Positions 1-8,410 of a stretch of 64,000 nucleotides of DNA are shown in pieces; the first letter of the stretch is position 1, and every line of letters starts with the position of its first letter. Source of the DNA: DATJAJ01 sp035622335 (GTDB lineage: Archaea > Thermoproteota > Nitrososphaeria > Nitrososphaerales > Gagatemarchaeaceae); contig DASPVO010000081.1 in the NCBI GenBank assembly GCA_035622335.1, positions 30,541-94,540 on the forward strand. The letters are read 5' to 3'. The position numbers and the translations under genes are program-made. Under the pieces are notes generated by a model that searched no databases, was not told the origin of the DNA, and saw nothing but the letters and a program-made list of their open reading frames with translations.

Positions 1-444
1 CTTGGCCCTCTCGAAGGTCGTTGTACGCTTCCCGCCTTCTACGACGACCCTTGCGGCTAGCACGATACCGGAGCTCCGTTCCGGATGGGGCTTGAGCTTG
101 GGGAAGTGTATCAGGGCTCCGTAGCCGATCCTCCTTCCTCCCTTCGCGAAGACGAGGTTGTAGTACATGCTCATCGTCTTTGTGAACTGCTTCAGCTGCT
201 TCTTTCTGCTCTCGCTTCTCTTCACGCTGTCGAAGTCGGCGGCGGCGAGCGCGTTTATCATCTCCTTCAGGAGCTTCATCTCGCCCACCTTGTTCGTATA
301 ACCCGCGTATTCTATGGGCATCTGATAGACGCTCTGCATGACCGAGTCCCAGTCGTCCAGCACGACGAACGTGCGGGTGTCAAGGTTCATCTCGCGCTTC
401 ACCTCGTCCGACAGGACGTCCTCGATCGTGAGTTTCTTCGGCAC
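1..444 (-). CDS. Unrecognised protein, N-terminal part, cut by window edge
   Basis: I do not recognise this protein. It reads open from a GTG at 444 to the left edge (148 codons). An in-frame stop lies five codons upstream, which supports this start. The visible part is soluble-looking: an acidic N-terminus, a central Lys/Arg-rich helical stretch around residues 75-95, then a Gly-rich basic segment (KGGRRIGYG) and a likely beta-rich end. There are no membrane segments and no cysteine motif. It is divergent from the COG1325 gene, with starts 55 bp apart around a TATA-like box. Linkage to RNA-processing genes makes an RNA-related role possible but unproven. The coding call is strong; the function is unknown. 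Confidence 0.6.
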   Translation of the reverse strand, partial: MPKKLTIEDVLSDEVKREMNLDTRTFVVLDDWDSVMQSVYQMPIEYAGYTNKVGEMKLLKEMINALAAADFDSVKRSESRKKQLKQFTKTMSMYYNLVFAKGGRRIGYGALIHFPKLKPHPERSSGIVLAARVVVEGGKRTTTFERAK

Positions 445-463
445 GTCTATGGTTCGTTAGGCG

Positions 464-476
464 CATATAGTTATGA
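464..476. promoter_or_regulatory. Shared TATA-like element between divergent genes
   Basis: An AT-rich box (catatagttatga) lies midway between the GTG at 444 and the ATG at 499, about 27 bases from each. That spacing would give leaderless transcripts in both directions. Confidence 0.45.
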
Positions 477-498
477 ATTGTGGAATTGGATGTACCTC

Positions 499-930
499 AT
501 GAGGGGCCCGGTCCAGTCGGTCGACGTGTCCTTCTTCGTCCACGCCACGGAAGACTCGGGAAGGGTCGAGGCGAAGGTTGCCCAGTCGCTGGGGCTCGAA
601 GGTCCGCCCGAAGTGGAGAAGCTCGAGGGGCACTTCGGGAACCCGATCGAGTCAGTGAGCTTTCACGCGACAGGGGAGCTCGCTCTTCGCGCCTACAGAA
701 GGCTGGTGGAAGGCTTCCCTGAATCTTTGAGACGGAGGCTCGCCGACGAGATCTCGATGCACGTCGACGAGCACCAGTCGCTCTACATCAGGCTGGACAA
801 GCAGGCGCTGATGGAAGGGAGGTTCGCGCTGGGTTCGTCGGACACGGTCCGAGTCAAGGTCAAACCCAGACTCTATTCGCTAGGGGGCGGAGCCATCAAC
901 TTCTACCGGGAGGCGCTGAAGGACGGTTAG
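499..930 (+). CDS. COG1325-type RNA-binding protein (predicted exosome-associated)
   Basis: A 143-residue protein resembling the archaeal COG1325 family, predicted RNA-binding proteins found with exosome and RNase P genes. The N-terminal half has the SVDVSFFVHATED start and an ESVSFHATG strand. The C-terminal half has a DEHQSLYIRLDKQ segment followed by a VRVKVKP strand, as in this family. An ATG at 490 is possible, but the ATG at 499 sits the expected distance from the upstream TATA-like box and begins directly with the conserved strand. The next gene looks like the RNase P protein Pop5, which matches the known clustering of these families. Biochemical function is not established for the family. 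Confidence 0.7.
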   Translation: MRGPVQSVDVSFFVHATEDSGRVEAKVAQSLGLEGPPEVEKLEGHFGNPIESVSFHATGELALRAYRRLVEGFPESLRRRLADEISMHVDEHQSLYIRLDKQALMEGRFALGSSDTVRVKVKPRLYSLGGGAINFYREALKDG

Positions 931-952
931 GCCGGTCAAGCGCTACGTCCTC

Positions 953-1228
953 TTGGAGGCGAACAGGCCGATCTCGGCTCAGGAGTCAAAGGCTCTCGCT
1001 TCCTTCCTCGGCGCAAGAGGCGCGGTCAAGGTCATACCCGTCGAGGGAGACCAGAGGAGGGTGATAGTGAGGACTGACGTGCTGGGCGCCGAAGAGATTC
1101 GAGATGTCGTTACGAGTTACACATCAAGCTCGCTTCACTTGAGGACGGTCCTGACATCTGGGAACATAGGTAAGCTCAAAAAGAGAGCGAGGGACGGAAC
1201 GGCGACGGAAGCTTGGCCAAGTTCCTGA
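953..1228 (+). CDS. rnp2: Probable RNase P protein subunit Pop5 (Rnp2)
   Basis: Probably the Pop5/Rnp2 protein of archaeal RNase P, which helps the RNA subunit remove tRNA 5' leaders. Family-like features are a KRYVLLE opening strand, a central strand RRVIVRTDVLGAEEIRDVV (compare the Pop5 'iVRc..' strand and helix) and a basic end GNIGKLKKRA. The only conventional in-frame start is the TTG at 953, which would cut off the KRYVL part. The open frame reaches back to about 920, overlapping the end of the previous gene, without ATG, GTG or TTG. The 3' end overlaps the next gene by 16 bp. Assignment rests on pattern resemblance and on its COG1325 neighbour. Confidence 0.55.
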   Translation: MEANRPISAQESKALASFLGARGAVKVIPVEGDQRRVIVRTDVLGAEEIRDVVTSYTSSSLHLRTVLTSGNIGKLKKRARDGTATEAWPSS

Positions 1229-1590
1229 GCGACGAATACTTCAAGGAACTCGAGGTCGCTCTCGCGGCCGACCCGAAGTGGGTGGAGAGCACGAAGGGAG
1301 TGAAGACGAGCATCTTGATCGCAGCCAACGACGTGGGACAGAGCTACGTCCTTGCGGTGGAGGGTGGCGTCACGACGCTCACGAAGACACCTCCAGGCGC
1401 GCAAACGGAGTTCAGCCTGGAGGGGCCCTATGACGCGTGGGCTAGGGTGGCAAAGGGAGAGATGGACATGCAGTCAGCCGTCTTGAAGGGGCAGTTGAAG
1501 TTCAAGGGGTCGATAACGAAGATGCTCGCCTACAGGGAGAGGTTCCTGAGGATTCCGGACGTGATGAAGACGGTCCCAAAGGAATACTAG
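1213..1590 (+). CDS. SCP2 sterol-carrier domain protein
   Basis: A 125-residue single-domain SCP2-like protein. The family binds lipids or acyl-CoA esters in a hydrophobic tunnel. The typical pattern is visible: a LAVEGGVTTL strand pair, then EFSLEGPYDAWARVAKGEMDMQSAVLKGQLKFKGS, which corresponds to the conserved 'G..d...a..tGkLkvkGd' end of the fold, and a final hydrophobic helix. The start is a TTG that overlaps the preceding Pop5-like frame. It converges on the acyl-CoA catabolism operon starting 3' of it (stop codons overlap by 4 bp), consistent with an acyl-CoA carrier role, though this is inference. Confidence 0.8.
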   Translation: MAKFLSDEYFKELEVALAADPKWVESTKGVKTSILIAANDVGQSYVLAVEGGVTTLTKTPPGAQTEFSLEGPYDAWARVAKGEMDMQSAVLKGQLKFKGSITKMLAYRERFLRIPDVMKTVPKEY

Positions 1591-2018
1591 GCAGGAACGA
1601 AGACGTAGTAGGGATTTCCCTCCTTTCCCGAGCGGAATTCTACCCGCATCTTCATCCCTTCCTTCACCTTCTCGAGTGGTATGCCTTCCAGCCACGCAAG
1701 CACCTTCAGGCCGTTTTGGAGCTGTCCGATGGCTATGGTGTAGGGGTCTGAGTCGATGAAACTGGCGGGCGTGACTAGCACGTGGGTGTAAGTCACGAGC
1801 GTGGCGTCCCTGCCCAAGTCGACCCATTCGAACTCGTTGCTCATGCAGTTGGGGCAGTCGGCCTGAGGCGGGAAGCTGACGTTCCCGCACTTTGTGCACC
1901 TTGTTGAGACGAACTTGCCCTCCTTGAGGGCGTCCCAGAACTCGTGAGTCCTGGAGATCGGTATGTCGAACCTGAGCGTCAGGGACCGCCTCGAATGGAG
2001 GACGGAAGGCTCTGACAT
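1587..2018 (-). CDS. DUF35/OB-fold zinc-ribbon partner of thiolase
   Basis: A 143-residue DUF35 protein: an N-terminal helical hairpin (HEFWDALKEGKF), a rubredoxin-like zinc ribbon with two CxxC pairs (CTKCG...CPNC, about residues 39-56) and a C-terminal OB fold ending in NPYYVFVPA. In archaea DUF35 proteins bridge acetoacetyl-CoA thiolase and HMG-CoA synthase and channel the acyl-CoA. Here it lies 5 bp after the thiolase gene, so it is most likely that thiolase's partner. No HMG-CoA synthase is next to it, so either a degradative thiolase complex or a distant partner is implied. The start is an ATG at 2018. Confidence 0.85.
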   Translation of the reverse strand: MSEPSVLHSRRSLTLRFDIPISRTHEFWDALKEGKFVSTRCTKCGNVSFPPQADCPNCMSNEFEWVDLGRDATLVTYTHVLVTPASFIDSDPYTIAIGQLQNGLKVLAWLEGIPLEKVKEGMKMRVEFRSGKEGNPYYVFVPA

Positions 2019-2023
2019 CACGG

Positions 2024-3184
2024 TCAGCTCCTGGAGAGGACGGTTACGTAGGCGTAGTGACCCGTGCCGCCCACGTTGTGGACCAGACCTATTCCGTTCT
2101 TGATGTTTGCCTGATGATTGCCTGCCTCGTTGCGCAGCTGCTTGGTGATCTCGACCGTCATCGAGACTCCGGTGGCGCCAATCGGATGACCCTTCGCCTT
2201 CAGGCCCCCGTCGAGGTTGACGGGGATCCTGCCACCCACTTCGGTCTCGCCGTCCCGTATCAGCTTGGAGGCCTCCCCCTTCTTGCAGAAGCCAAGGTCC
2301 TCGTAGGCCATAAGCTCGGCGATGGTGAAGCAGTCGTGGCAGGTAGCTACGTCGACGAGGTCGGGAGAAATCTTTGCCATCTCGTAGGCCCTCTTCGCCG
2401 CCTTCACGCTCGCCGCCAGGCCGACGTAGTCCCCCCTCTTGCTCAGGTTGGCGGAGTCTGACGAATAGCCGACGCCCCTGATCCAAATCGGCGTGTCGCT
2501 CAATTTCTTTGCGACCTCTTCGCTCGCGAGAACGACAGCGGCGGACCCGTCGGTGAGGGGGCACGCGTCGTAGAGCTTCAGCGGCCACGAGACGACCTGC
2601 GACCCCAAGGCCTTCTCCAACGTGATCTCCTTCTGGAACTGGGCCAGCGGGTTCATGGCGCCGTAATGGTGGGCCTTGACGGCGACCCTGGACATGTCCT
2701 CTTCTGTCGTGCCGAACCTGTTCATGTGAGCAACCGCGTACAGGGCGTAATACGCGGGGAAGGTCATCCCGTAGTTCTCGAACTCCCACATGTAGGAACC
2801 AGCTCTCCCGATAAGCTCCACAGAGGTGAGCGTGTCCACCTCAGTCATCTTCTCAACCCCGACGGCGAGCGCGACGTCGGTCTCACCGCTCTGTATGCTG
2901 TTGTATGCCGCCTTCACGGCCGCGCTGCCGCTCGCGCAGGCTGCCTCGACCCTCATAGTGCCCACCGACGACAGGCCAGCGTACTCGTCCACTATGACCG
3001 CAGGCAGAGACTCCTCGTACCAGCCTCCGGCACTCCCGACGACCACGTTTCCGATCTCCTTCTTGTCGACCCCCGCATCCTCGACCGCCTGATGTATAGA
3101 CTCGAAGGCGAGCTCGGCGACGTTCACATCGGTCCTCCTACCGAACCTTGAATGACCCACTCCCACAACGGCGACCCGGCTCAA
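2024..3184 (-). CDS. Thiolase (acetyl-CoA C-acetyltransferase, SCPx type)
   Basis: A 386-residue thiolase of the archaeal/SCPx type, catalysing thiolytic cleavage or Claisen condensation of acyl-CoA. Visible catalytic features are the nucleophile Cys83 in EAACASGSAA, the HDCF motif (His283, Cys285) and His333 in GHPIGATG. SCPx-type thiolases place Cys in HxCF, as here. It sits between acyl-CoA dehydrogenase and the DUF35 gene on the same strand, so it probably completes the last step of beta-oxidation in this operon. The same class also supplies acetoacetyl-CoA for isoprenoid synthesis in archaea, so both roles are possible. Confidence 0.88.
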   Translation of the reverse strand: MSRVAVVGVGHSRFGRRTDVNVAELAFESIHQAVEDAGVDKKEIGNVVVGSAGGWYEESLPAVIVDEYAGLSSVGTMRVEAACASGSAAVKAAYNSIQSGETDVALAVGVEKMTEVDTLTSVELIGRAGSYMWEFENYGMTFPAYYALYAVAHMNRFGTTEEDMSRVAVKAHHYGAMNPLAQFQKEITLEKALGSQVVSWPLKLYDACPLTDGSAAVVLASEEVAKKLSDTPIWIRGVGYSSDSANLSKRGDYVGLAASVKAAKRAYEMAKISPDLVDVATCHDCFTIAELMAYEDLGFCKKGEASKLIRDGETEVGGRIPVNLDGGLKAKGHPIGATGVSMTVEITKQLRNEAGNHQANIKNGIGLVHNVGGTGHYAYVTVLSRS

Positions 3185-3223
3185 GTTGTGCTCAAGCCGC
3201 TTGTCGCCTCGTGATATTTCAAC

Positions 3224-4417
3224 CTAGCCGACGACGCCCATTTCCTTGGCCACCTCTTTCATTATGGTGAGCCTCTGGATGTCGTTCGTGCCCTCGTACG
3301 TCTTGATGACCTGCGAGTCTCTCAGGATCCTCTCGACGCGCATCTCCTTCGAGACGCCGTAGGCGCCCATGATCAGCATGGCGCTGTGCGCGTTCCTCTC
3401 GGCGGCCTCGGTCGCGACGATCTTCGCGACGGACGAGGCTTTGATGAAGTCCTTCCCCTTCTGAGTCAGCGTAGCCGCCCAGTAGGTCAGCAGCCTCGCC
3501 GTGTGGACCGCGGCGGCCATCTCGGCCACCTTGAACTGGACCTGCTGATAGCTGAGGAGATAGTTGCCGAAGGTCTGACGCTGGGTCGAGTACTCCAGGG
3601 CGGCCTCCAGCGCCGCCTGTGCCAATCCTGTCCCCTGGGCCGCGACGCCCACCCTCCCGTGGTCGTAAGTCGTCAGAGCGATGTTGACTCCGCGTCCAAG
3701 CTCTCCAAGCACGTTGGACTCTGGCACCTCAAGGTTCTCGAAGACGAGCTCGACCGGCTGGTCGCCCCTGAGCCCTATCACGTCAATCCTCTGTCCTACA
3801 ATGAGTCCGGGCGCCCCCTTCTCGACGAGGAAGGCTGTCACTCCCCTGTGCCTCTTGCCCTCCTCAGGCGGACTCGTCCTCGCGAAGATGAGGAAAGTGT
3901 CCGCCTTGTCGCCGTTCGTGATGAACATCTTCTTACCGTTGATCACGTACCTGTCTCCCGTCTTGACGGCGGTCGTGGAAATGCCCGCGACGTCTGAACC
4001 GACGCCCGGCTCGGTCATCGCGTGGGCCGCGATCTTCTCTCCCTTCGCTATCGGAGTTAGGTATCTCTTCTTTTGATCATCGGTGCCGAATAGGGCGAGC
4101 GGCACGGAGACGAGATAATTGGCTCCGACGACCGCAGAAAAGGCCGCAGAGAACCTCGAGAGTTCCTCGGTTGCGAGGACAAGGGAAAGGTCGTCCCCCG
4201 CGCCTCCACCGTACTCCTCGGGGAAGGGGATGCCGAACAGGCCGAGCTTACCGGCCTTTCTGACTAGATCCATGTCCATCTCGTTCTCCTTGTCTATCCT
4301 CGCCGCATGCGGAGCGAGCTCCTTCTCAGCGAACTCCCTAACCACCTTCCTGAACGCCTCGTGCTCCTCTGAGACGTTCACGGCGTAGTCCAGAGAGCTT
4401 GGGGAGAGCGTGCTCAA
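3224..4417 (-). CDS. Acyl-CoA dehydrogenase
   Basis: A 397-residue flavin acyl-CoA dehydrogenase of normal family length. It oxidises acyl-CoA to trans-2-enoyl-CoA, passing electrons to an electron carrier. Signatures are AMTEPGVGSDVAGI (FAD/substrate region, near residue 135), FITNGDKAD, and YEGTNDIQR near the C-terminus, where Glu375 is the expected catalytic base. It is upstream of the thiolase gene and downstream of the hydroxyacyl-CoA dehydrogenase/hydratase fusion on the same strand, giving a full beta-oxidation spiral. Chain-length preference cannot be read from the sequence. Confidence 0.93.
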   Translation of the reverse strand: MSTLSPSSLDYAVNVSEEHEAFRKVVREFAEKELAPHAARIDKENEMDMDLVRKAGKLGLFGIPFPEEYGGGAGDDLSLVLATEELSRFSAAFSAVVGANYLVSVPLALFGTDDQKKRYLTPIAKGEKIAAHAMTEPGVGSDVAGISTTAVKTGDRYVINGKKMFITNGDKADTFLIFARTSPPEEGKRHRGVTAFLVEKGAPGLIVGQRIDVIGLRGDQPVELVFENLEVPESNVLGELGRGVNIALTTYDHGRVGVAAQGTGLAQAALEAALEYSTQRQTFGNYLLSYQQVQFKVAEMAAAVHTARLLTYWAATLTQKGKDFIKASSVAKIVATEAAERNAHSAMLIMGAYGVSKEMRVERILRDSQVIKTYEGTNDIQRLTIMKEVAKEMGVVG

Positions 4418-4489
4418 CTCAGTTCGCCTCCGCTTGTTCTGCGTTCATACGCATGTTCAGGCCGTGTCCTGTCCTGATAACGCTTTTCC

Positions 4490-6478
4490 TCATTCGCCCT
4501 TGAAGTCTGGCTCGCGTTTTTCGAGAAGGGCGGAGATGCCTTCTGAAGCGTCTTGGGTTGAGAAGAGCGACCCGAAGGAGCTGGCCTCGAAGAGCTGGCC
4601 CAGGTCGGTCGGAACCTGGTACGACAGGGAGACGGCGTGCTTTGCGAACTTGAGCGAAAGAGGCGGTTGCTTGGCGAGCAACGTCGCGAAGGCCGAGACC
4701 TCAGCGTCGAACTGGGATTTCTTGTAGACTCTGTTGACAAGGCCGACCTTGAGCGCTTCCTCTGCGCCGAGCCTCTGCGCGAAGAATATCATCTCCTTCG
4801 CCTTTGGGATGCCCACGATTCTTGCAAGCCGTTGCGTCCCGCCTGCCCCAGGGATCAGCCCAAGATGGACCTCCGTGAGGCCGATCAGCGCGTCATCGGA
4901 TGCAAGCCGGAAGTCGCAAGCGAGAGCGAGCTCGCAGCCGCCACCGAGCGCGAGCCCGTTTATGGCCGCTATAACGGGTTTGTTGAGCCTCTCGAGCGCA
5001 CTGAAGGCCTCGAACCAAGCCCTGGCGGAGTCGAACAGCTTTGTTGGGGACGTCGCGTCGAAGCTCGTCAGGTCCGCTCCCGCACTGAAGGCTCTCTCGC
5101 CCTCACCGCGGACGACGACGACCCTAACCGCCGGGTCGGCCTCGAGGGACTTCGCCCCGGCGAGCAGCTGGGCTATCAGGGTCTGGGTCAGGGTGTTGAG
5201 CCTGTGCGGCCTGTTGAGGATCAGCCATCCGAGCGGTGGAGCGCTCTTGACTATCACCTCGCCGACCGACGAGTCGCTCGTGGCGTAGTCGAAGAAACCC
5301 CGTCCCCGTTTCTCTCCAGTGGCGCCTTGTTTGACGAGAGTGAGCAGCGTCGCGTCCGGTGCGTACATCGGGCCGTAGGAGACCATCTTCTCTTCCAAAG
5401 ATGCCACCACCCTGTCCAGGCCCCATCTGTCCGCCATCCTGAGTATCCCTTCAGGGAATCCGAGACCGAGCTTGACCGACTTTTCGAGGTCTTCCTTGGT
5501 GCAGACCCCGTTGGAGACTAGCCAGGCTGCCGCGTTCACGGCCGGGGAGAAGACGAGCAGAGGGTCGAGTTCGCGCCCAGCGTCCCTGGAGATCGCCGGC
5601 CTCTCCCACTGCCCGGTGCCGTACTTGTAGAATCCCTCCCCCGTCTTGCGCCCGAGCTTGTGCTCTTCGTACATCTGCTTGAAGATCGGGGCAACCGTGA
5701 CGTTGAGAGGGTCGCGAGAAGAGACGGCCTCGCCAGCCTTGTAAATGGTGTCGATGCCGCTGTAGTCTGCTAGTTCGAAGAGTCCCATCGGCAGGCCGAC
5801 CTTGTAGACCGCCATGGAATCGACCTGGGCGACCGTCGCCTGCCCCCTCTCCGCGACCAGGGCTGCCTCGTTGAGAAGGGGACCTAGTATCCTGTTGACG
5901 ATGAACCCGGGGACGTCCTTTGCGCAGAGCACGACCTCCTTGCCGAAGCTTCTTCCAAGTGAGACGGCGAGCTCGGTCGAGTCCTGGCTCGTCTTGGTCC
6001 CCCTGATGACCTCCACCAGGGGCATCAGTGGGGGCGGGTTGAAGAAGTGAAGACCGACGAACTGCGACTCGCGGCGGGTCGATGAGGCGATCTCCCCTAT
6101 GGGCAGGGTGCTGGTGTTCGACGCGAAGAGAGCCCCAGACGGCGAGAGCCTATCCACCTTCGAGAAGAGCTCTCTCTTGATTCCGAGGTCCTCGGGAGCA
6201 GCTTCGATCACCACGTCTGCAGAGGCCACGCCGGTAGCGAGGTCGGCCGTCCCCCTTATCCGAGCAAGCGTCTCCTTGGCCTTCTCTTCGGTGATTGTCT
6301 TCTTTTCGGCGAACTTTGCCAGACTCCACCCTACCTTCTGGAGAGCGGAATTCACGAATTCGTCCTTGATGTCGTACAGGCTGACTTCGTATCCGGACAA
6401 GGCCGCAACCTCGGCGATGCCGTGGCCCATCACACCAGCGCCGAGGACGGACACTCTTTTCACGTCCTGGAGCTTCAC
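4490..6478 (-). CDS. 3-hydroxyacyl-CoA dehydrogenase / enoyl-CoA hydratase fusion
   Basis: A 662-residue two-enzyme fusion. Residues about 1-185 form the NAD domain with GAGVMGHGIAEV at 14-25, followed by the 3HCDH C-terminal domain (PGFIVNRILGPLLNEA) and a second 3HCDH-type repeat to about residue 395. From about 405 on it is a crotonase with the oxyanion-hole segment FSAGADL and the active-site segment GLTEVHLGLIPGAGGTQRL carrying the catalytic Glu. The domain order is dehydrogenase then hydratase, as in Sulfolobales and thaumarchaeal bifunctional proteins. In this operon it performs hydration and NAD-linked oxidation of beta-oxidation. Related enzymes also act in the 3HP/4HB carbon-fixation cycle, but no other gene of that cycle is seen here. 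Confidence 0.92.
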   Translation of the reverse strand: MKLQDVKRVSVLGAGVMGHGIAEVAALSGYEVSLYDIKDEFVNSALQKVGWSLAKFAEKKTITEEKAKETLARIRGTADLATGVASADVVIEAAPEDLGIKRELFSKVDRLSPSGALFASNTSTLPIGEIASSTRRESQFVGLHFFNPPPLMPLVEVIRGTKTSQDSTELAVSLGRSFGKEVVLCAKDVPGFIVNRILGPLLNEAALVAERGQATVAQVDSMAVYKVGLPMGLFELADYSGIDTIYKAGEAVSSRDPLNVTVAPIFKQMYEEHKLGRKTGEGFYKYGTGQWERPAISRDAGRELDPLLVFSPAVNAAAWLVSNGVCTKEDLEKSVKLGLGFPEGILRMADRWGLDRVVASLEEKMVSYGPMYAPDATLLTLVKQGATGEKRGRGFFDYATSDSSVGEVIVKSAPPLGWLILNRPHRLNTLTQTLIAQLLAGAKSLEADPAVRVVVVRGEGERAFSAGADLTSFDATSPTKLFDSARAWFEAFSALERLNKPVIAAINGLALGGGCELALACDFRLASDDALIGLTEVHLGLIPGAGGTQRLARIVGIPKAKEMIFFAQRLGAEEALKVGLVNRVYKKSQFDAEVSAFATLLAKQPPLSLKFAKHAVSLSYQVPTDLGQLFEASSFGSLFSTQDASEGISALLEKREPDFKGE

Positions 6479-6518
6479 GGTGGCCGAGCGGTCGGGCTGT
6501 CGTTAAAAGCCTTAGGAG

Positions 6519-7667
6519 TCACTCGACAGCTTTGAGCTGCCTGAGACGGCGCACTTCCGCCTTCTTGTATCTGAGCTCCCGCAGTATATCGTCGGTCTGC
6601 TCTCCGAACCGTGGGGCCCGCTTGAAAGGCTTGGTCCTCGCTTTGGGATTTGTTCTGAGCGGGGAGTTGAGCACCATCTGGCCCCCGACTTGCCTGAGCA
6701 TCAAGGAGTCTCGGGCCCAAGAACTTTCGAGAGCCTCCTTCAAGTCCAGGACAGGAGTGACTGCGGCGCTCCTCAGAGCGTTTGACCACTCGTCCCTCGT
6801 CCTGCTCGCGAACGCAGCTTCCATCTTCGAAGCCAACCCACTCCTCTCGGCCGGGTCGCCGAAGCGGCTCCCCTCCAGGCCTCTCAGTCCCAGCTTCCTC
6901 AGGAGGTCTCTCCAGAACTCCTCTTCGATGGCGGCCACGGCGACGTACCTCCTGTCGGCCGTAGAAAAGAGCCTATAGTAAGGGTCCGAGCCGAAGACGA
7001 GACTGCTCCCCTCCGTCGGTGGTGAGCCTGTTGCGAGAAGAGAGGCGACGGGCACCACCATTGTGGACAGGAGTGACTGCACTATGGGCACGTCGATGTG
7101 GACAGGCCTCTTATTCCCCGCCAGGGATGCCGCGATTCCGAGCGCTGCATAGAGCCCCGAAACCATGTCCCCGAGCTGTAACATTGGGACTTGAGGTCTC
7201 CTCGAGTAAGCGAGGCTACCAGCAACAGCCTGAAAGTTGATGTCGTGAGCCGGCATCTGACTGTGCGAGTCTCTCTGGCCGAAGGAAGAGATTGAGCAAT
7301 AGACGATACGCCGGTTGATGGCGACCACGTCACGGTACGAGAAGCCGAGCCTTGCCATCGCGCCGGGCCTGAATCCCTCGAGGAAGACATCCGCTGTCCG
7401 GATAAGACGTCTCAGCACCTTCTTGCCTTCCTCCTTCTTCAGGTTGATGCCGATGCTCAGCTTGTTCCTGTTTGTGGTCTCGTGCGCCGGGCTCGTGCCT
7501 CCTTTGGTGGGCGGCGTCGCCCGCATGTAGTCACCGAGACCGGGCTCCTCTACTTTGATTACTTCGGCACCGAGGTCGGAGAGAAGCATGGTGCAATAAC
7601 CACCCGGAAGTAATCTGGTGACGTCGACGACCCTGACATCATCGAGGATGCCCACGCGGTCGTCCAC
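6519..7667 (-). CDS. CaiB/BaiF family CoA-transferase or alpha-methylacyl-CoA racemase
   Basis: A 382-residue class III CoA-transferase family protein. The N-terminus RVVDVTRLLPGGYCTMLLSDLGAEVIKVE is the family signature (split here over two stretches). The HDINFQAVAG motif matches the His-Asp segment of alpha-methylacyl-CoA racemases, in which the Asp is catalytic, so a racemase acting on 2-methyl-branched acyl-CoA is the favoured reading. CoA transfer cannot be excluded. It is the first gene of the minus-strand acyl-CoA operon, with 40 bp to the next gene. The start is ATG 7667; a GTG at 7655 also fits the upstream TATA-like stretch near 7678-7686. Confidence 0.85.
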   Translation of the reverse strand: MDDRVGILDDVRVVDVTRLLPGGYCTMLLSDLGAEVIKVEEPGLGDYMRATPPTKGGTSPAHETTNRNKLSIGINLKKEEGKKVLRRLIRTADVFLEGFRPGAMARLGFSYRDVVAINRRIVYCSISSFGQRDSHSQMPAHDINFQAVAGSLAYSRRPQVPMLQLGDMVSGLYAALGIAASLAGNKRPVHIDVPIVQSLLSTMVVPVASLLATGSPPTEGSSLVFGSDPYYRLFSTADRRYVAVAAIEEEFWRDLLRKLGLRGLEGSRFGDPAERSGLASKMEAAFASRTRDEWSNALRSAAVTPVLDLKEALESSWARDSLMLRQVGGQMVLNSPLRTNPKARTKPFKRAPRFGEQTDDILRELRYKKAEVRRLRQLKAVE

Positions 7668-7815
7668 TCCCAGGGCGGATAAAACCTAAATCCGACTTCG
7701 CCTCCGCTCGCTGACGACGATGAGGTAAACGCCGTCCCAGTCAGAGCCCGGTTAGCTCCAGTGGCAGATGACGAGCTCGCGACGAACTGAGTCAAACAAA
7801 CCCCGTGCCGCCCAC

Positions 7816-7825
7816 ACTTAATAGA
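7816..7825 (+). promoter_or_regulatory. TATA-like box of the small antitoxin-like gene
   Basis: The box acttaataga is centred 27 bases before the ATG at 7848, the spacing expected for a leaderless transcript. Confidence 0.5.
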
Positions 7826-7847
7826 ATCCCCCGAGCGAATCGAGTCC

Positions 7848-8030
7848 ATGGGCAAGAGCGTGAAGGTACACGACGATACCCACTCGGCTCTCAAGAGGCT
7901 GAAGTCTGAGAGGAGAAGCAAGAGCATAGACGAGGTGGTCAGGGAGCTGATTCGCCAGTCGACGGGGGCGCCGGTCGACAAGGTGACGGCCAAGGGTCGG
8001 AGCGCTGAGCTCACGTCCTACGTGGAGTGA
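7848..8030 (+). CDS. VapB/RHH-like small DNA-binding protein, apparently orphan
   Basis: A 60-residue basic protein (MGKSVKVHDDTHSALKRLK...). The pattern of a short N-terminal strand, then 'THSALKRLKSERRSKSIDEVVRELI', is typical of archaeal ribbon-helix-helix antitoxin-like proteins, where the strand contacts DNA and two helices make the dimer. The ATG start is supported by a TATA-like box 27 bases upstream. No PIN-domain or RelE toxin follows: the next 190 bases hold only a possible 48-residue beta-rich frame that does not look like a toxin. It could be an orphan antitoxin-like regulator. Function is inferred from fold resemblance only. Confidence 0.65.
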   Translation: MGKSVKVHDDTHSALKRLKSERRSKSIDEVVRELIRQSTGAPVDKVTAKGRSAELTSYVE

Positions 8031-8078
8031 ATCGGTAACGCAGAAATACGAAGGGTGAGTTAGGCGCCGCGCAGAAGT

Positions 8079-8225
8079 TTGGCGAAGTTCGATGGTATAG
8101 TGGGGAAGGCGCTGCTCACCGTGACGGAAAAGGAGAACGAACTGACTTTGGTCTTCGCTGACAACCGATATCTGTTCGTTACCCTCGACGGCGGTAAGCT
8201 GAAGGCTGAGAGCGTACCAGAGTAG
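8079..8225 (+). CDS. Possible small hypothetical protein
   Basis: A 48-codon frame from TTG 8079 to TAG 8223-8225. It encodes an evenly charged, strand-rich peptide with alternating segments (LLTVTEKENELTLVFADN, YLFVTLDGGKLKAE), which looks like a real four-strand mini-domain rather than out-of-frame noise. No clear Shine-Dalgarno or TATA box was found, and its family is not known to me. It follows the antitoxin-like gene by about 50 bp. Confidence 0.35.
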   Translation: MAKFDGIVGKALLTVTEKENELTLVFADNRYLFVTLDGGKLKAESVPE

Positions 8226-8410
8226 AGTATCCGGGCAGAAGGGTATCTGCTGTGCGTTCGTCTCCGACGAGGAGTGAGACCCTTTGCATACCCAATCGTC
8301 ATCGCGGAAGGGTCTTGGAGCGGCTGAGCATGATCCTGGAGGCTTGCCCTCAATACCAATGCGGGTACGTAGGGGTCATCGCGCGGGGGCCCTGCGCCGG
8401 CCGTTCCGAC

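Noticed and set aside
85..498. Long upstream extension of the COG1325 frame
   Set aside because: It lies antisense to the partial minus-strand gene, and the translation looks like out-of-frame sequence; the family N-terminus begins near 499.
7714..7795. Possible C/D-box small RNA (ACGATGA ... AGATGAC ... CTGA) in the spacer before the antitoxin-like gene
   Set aside because: The C box has a mismatch, no good D' box is present and no terminal stem is evident. Too weak to call.
8252..8410. Open frame on the plus strand after the small hypothetical gene
   Set aside because: It runs on into the antisense of the proteasome gene and has no family-like pattern; codon use looks like out-of-frame sequence.
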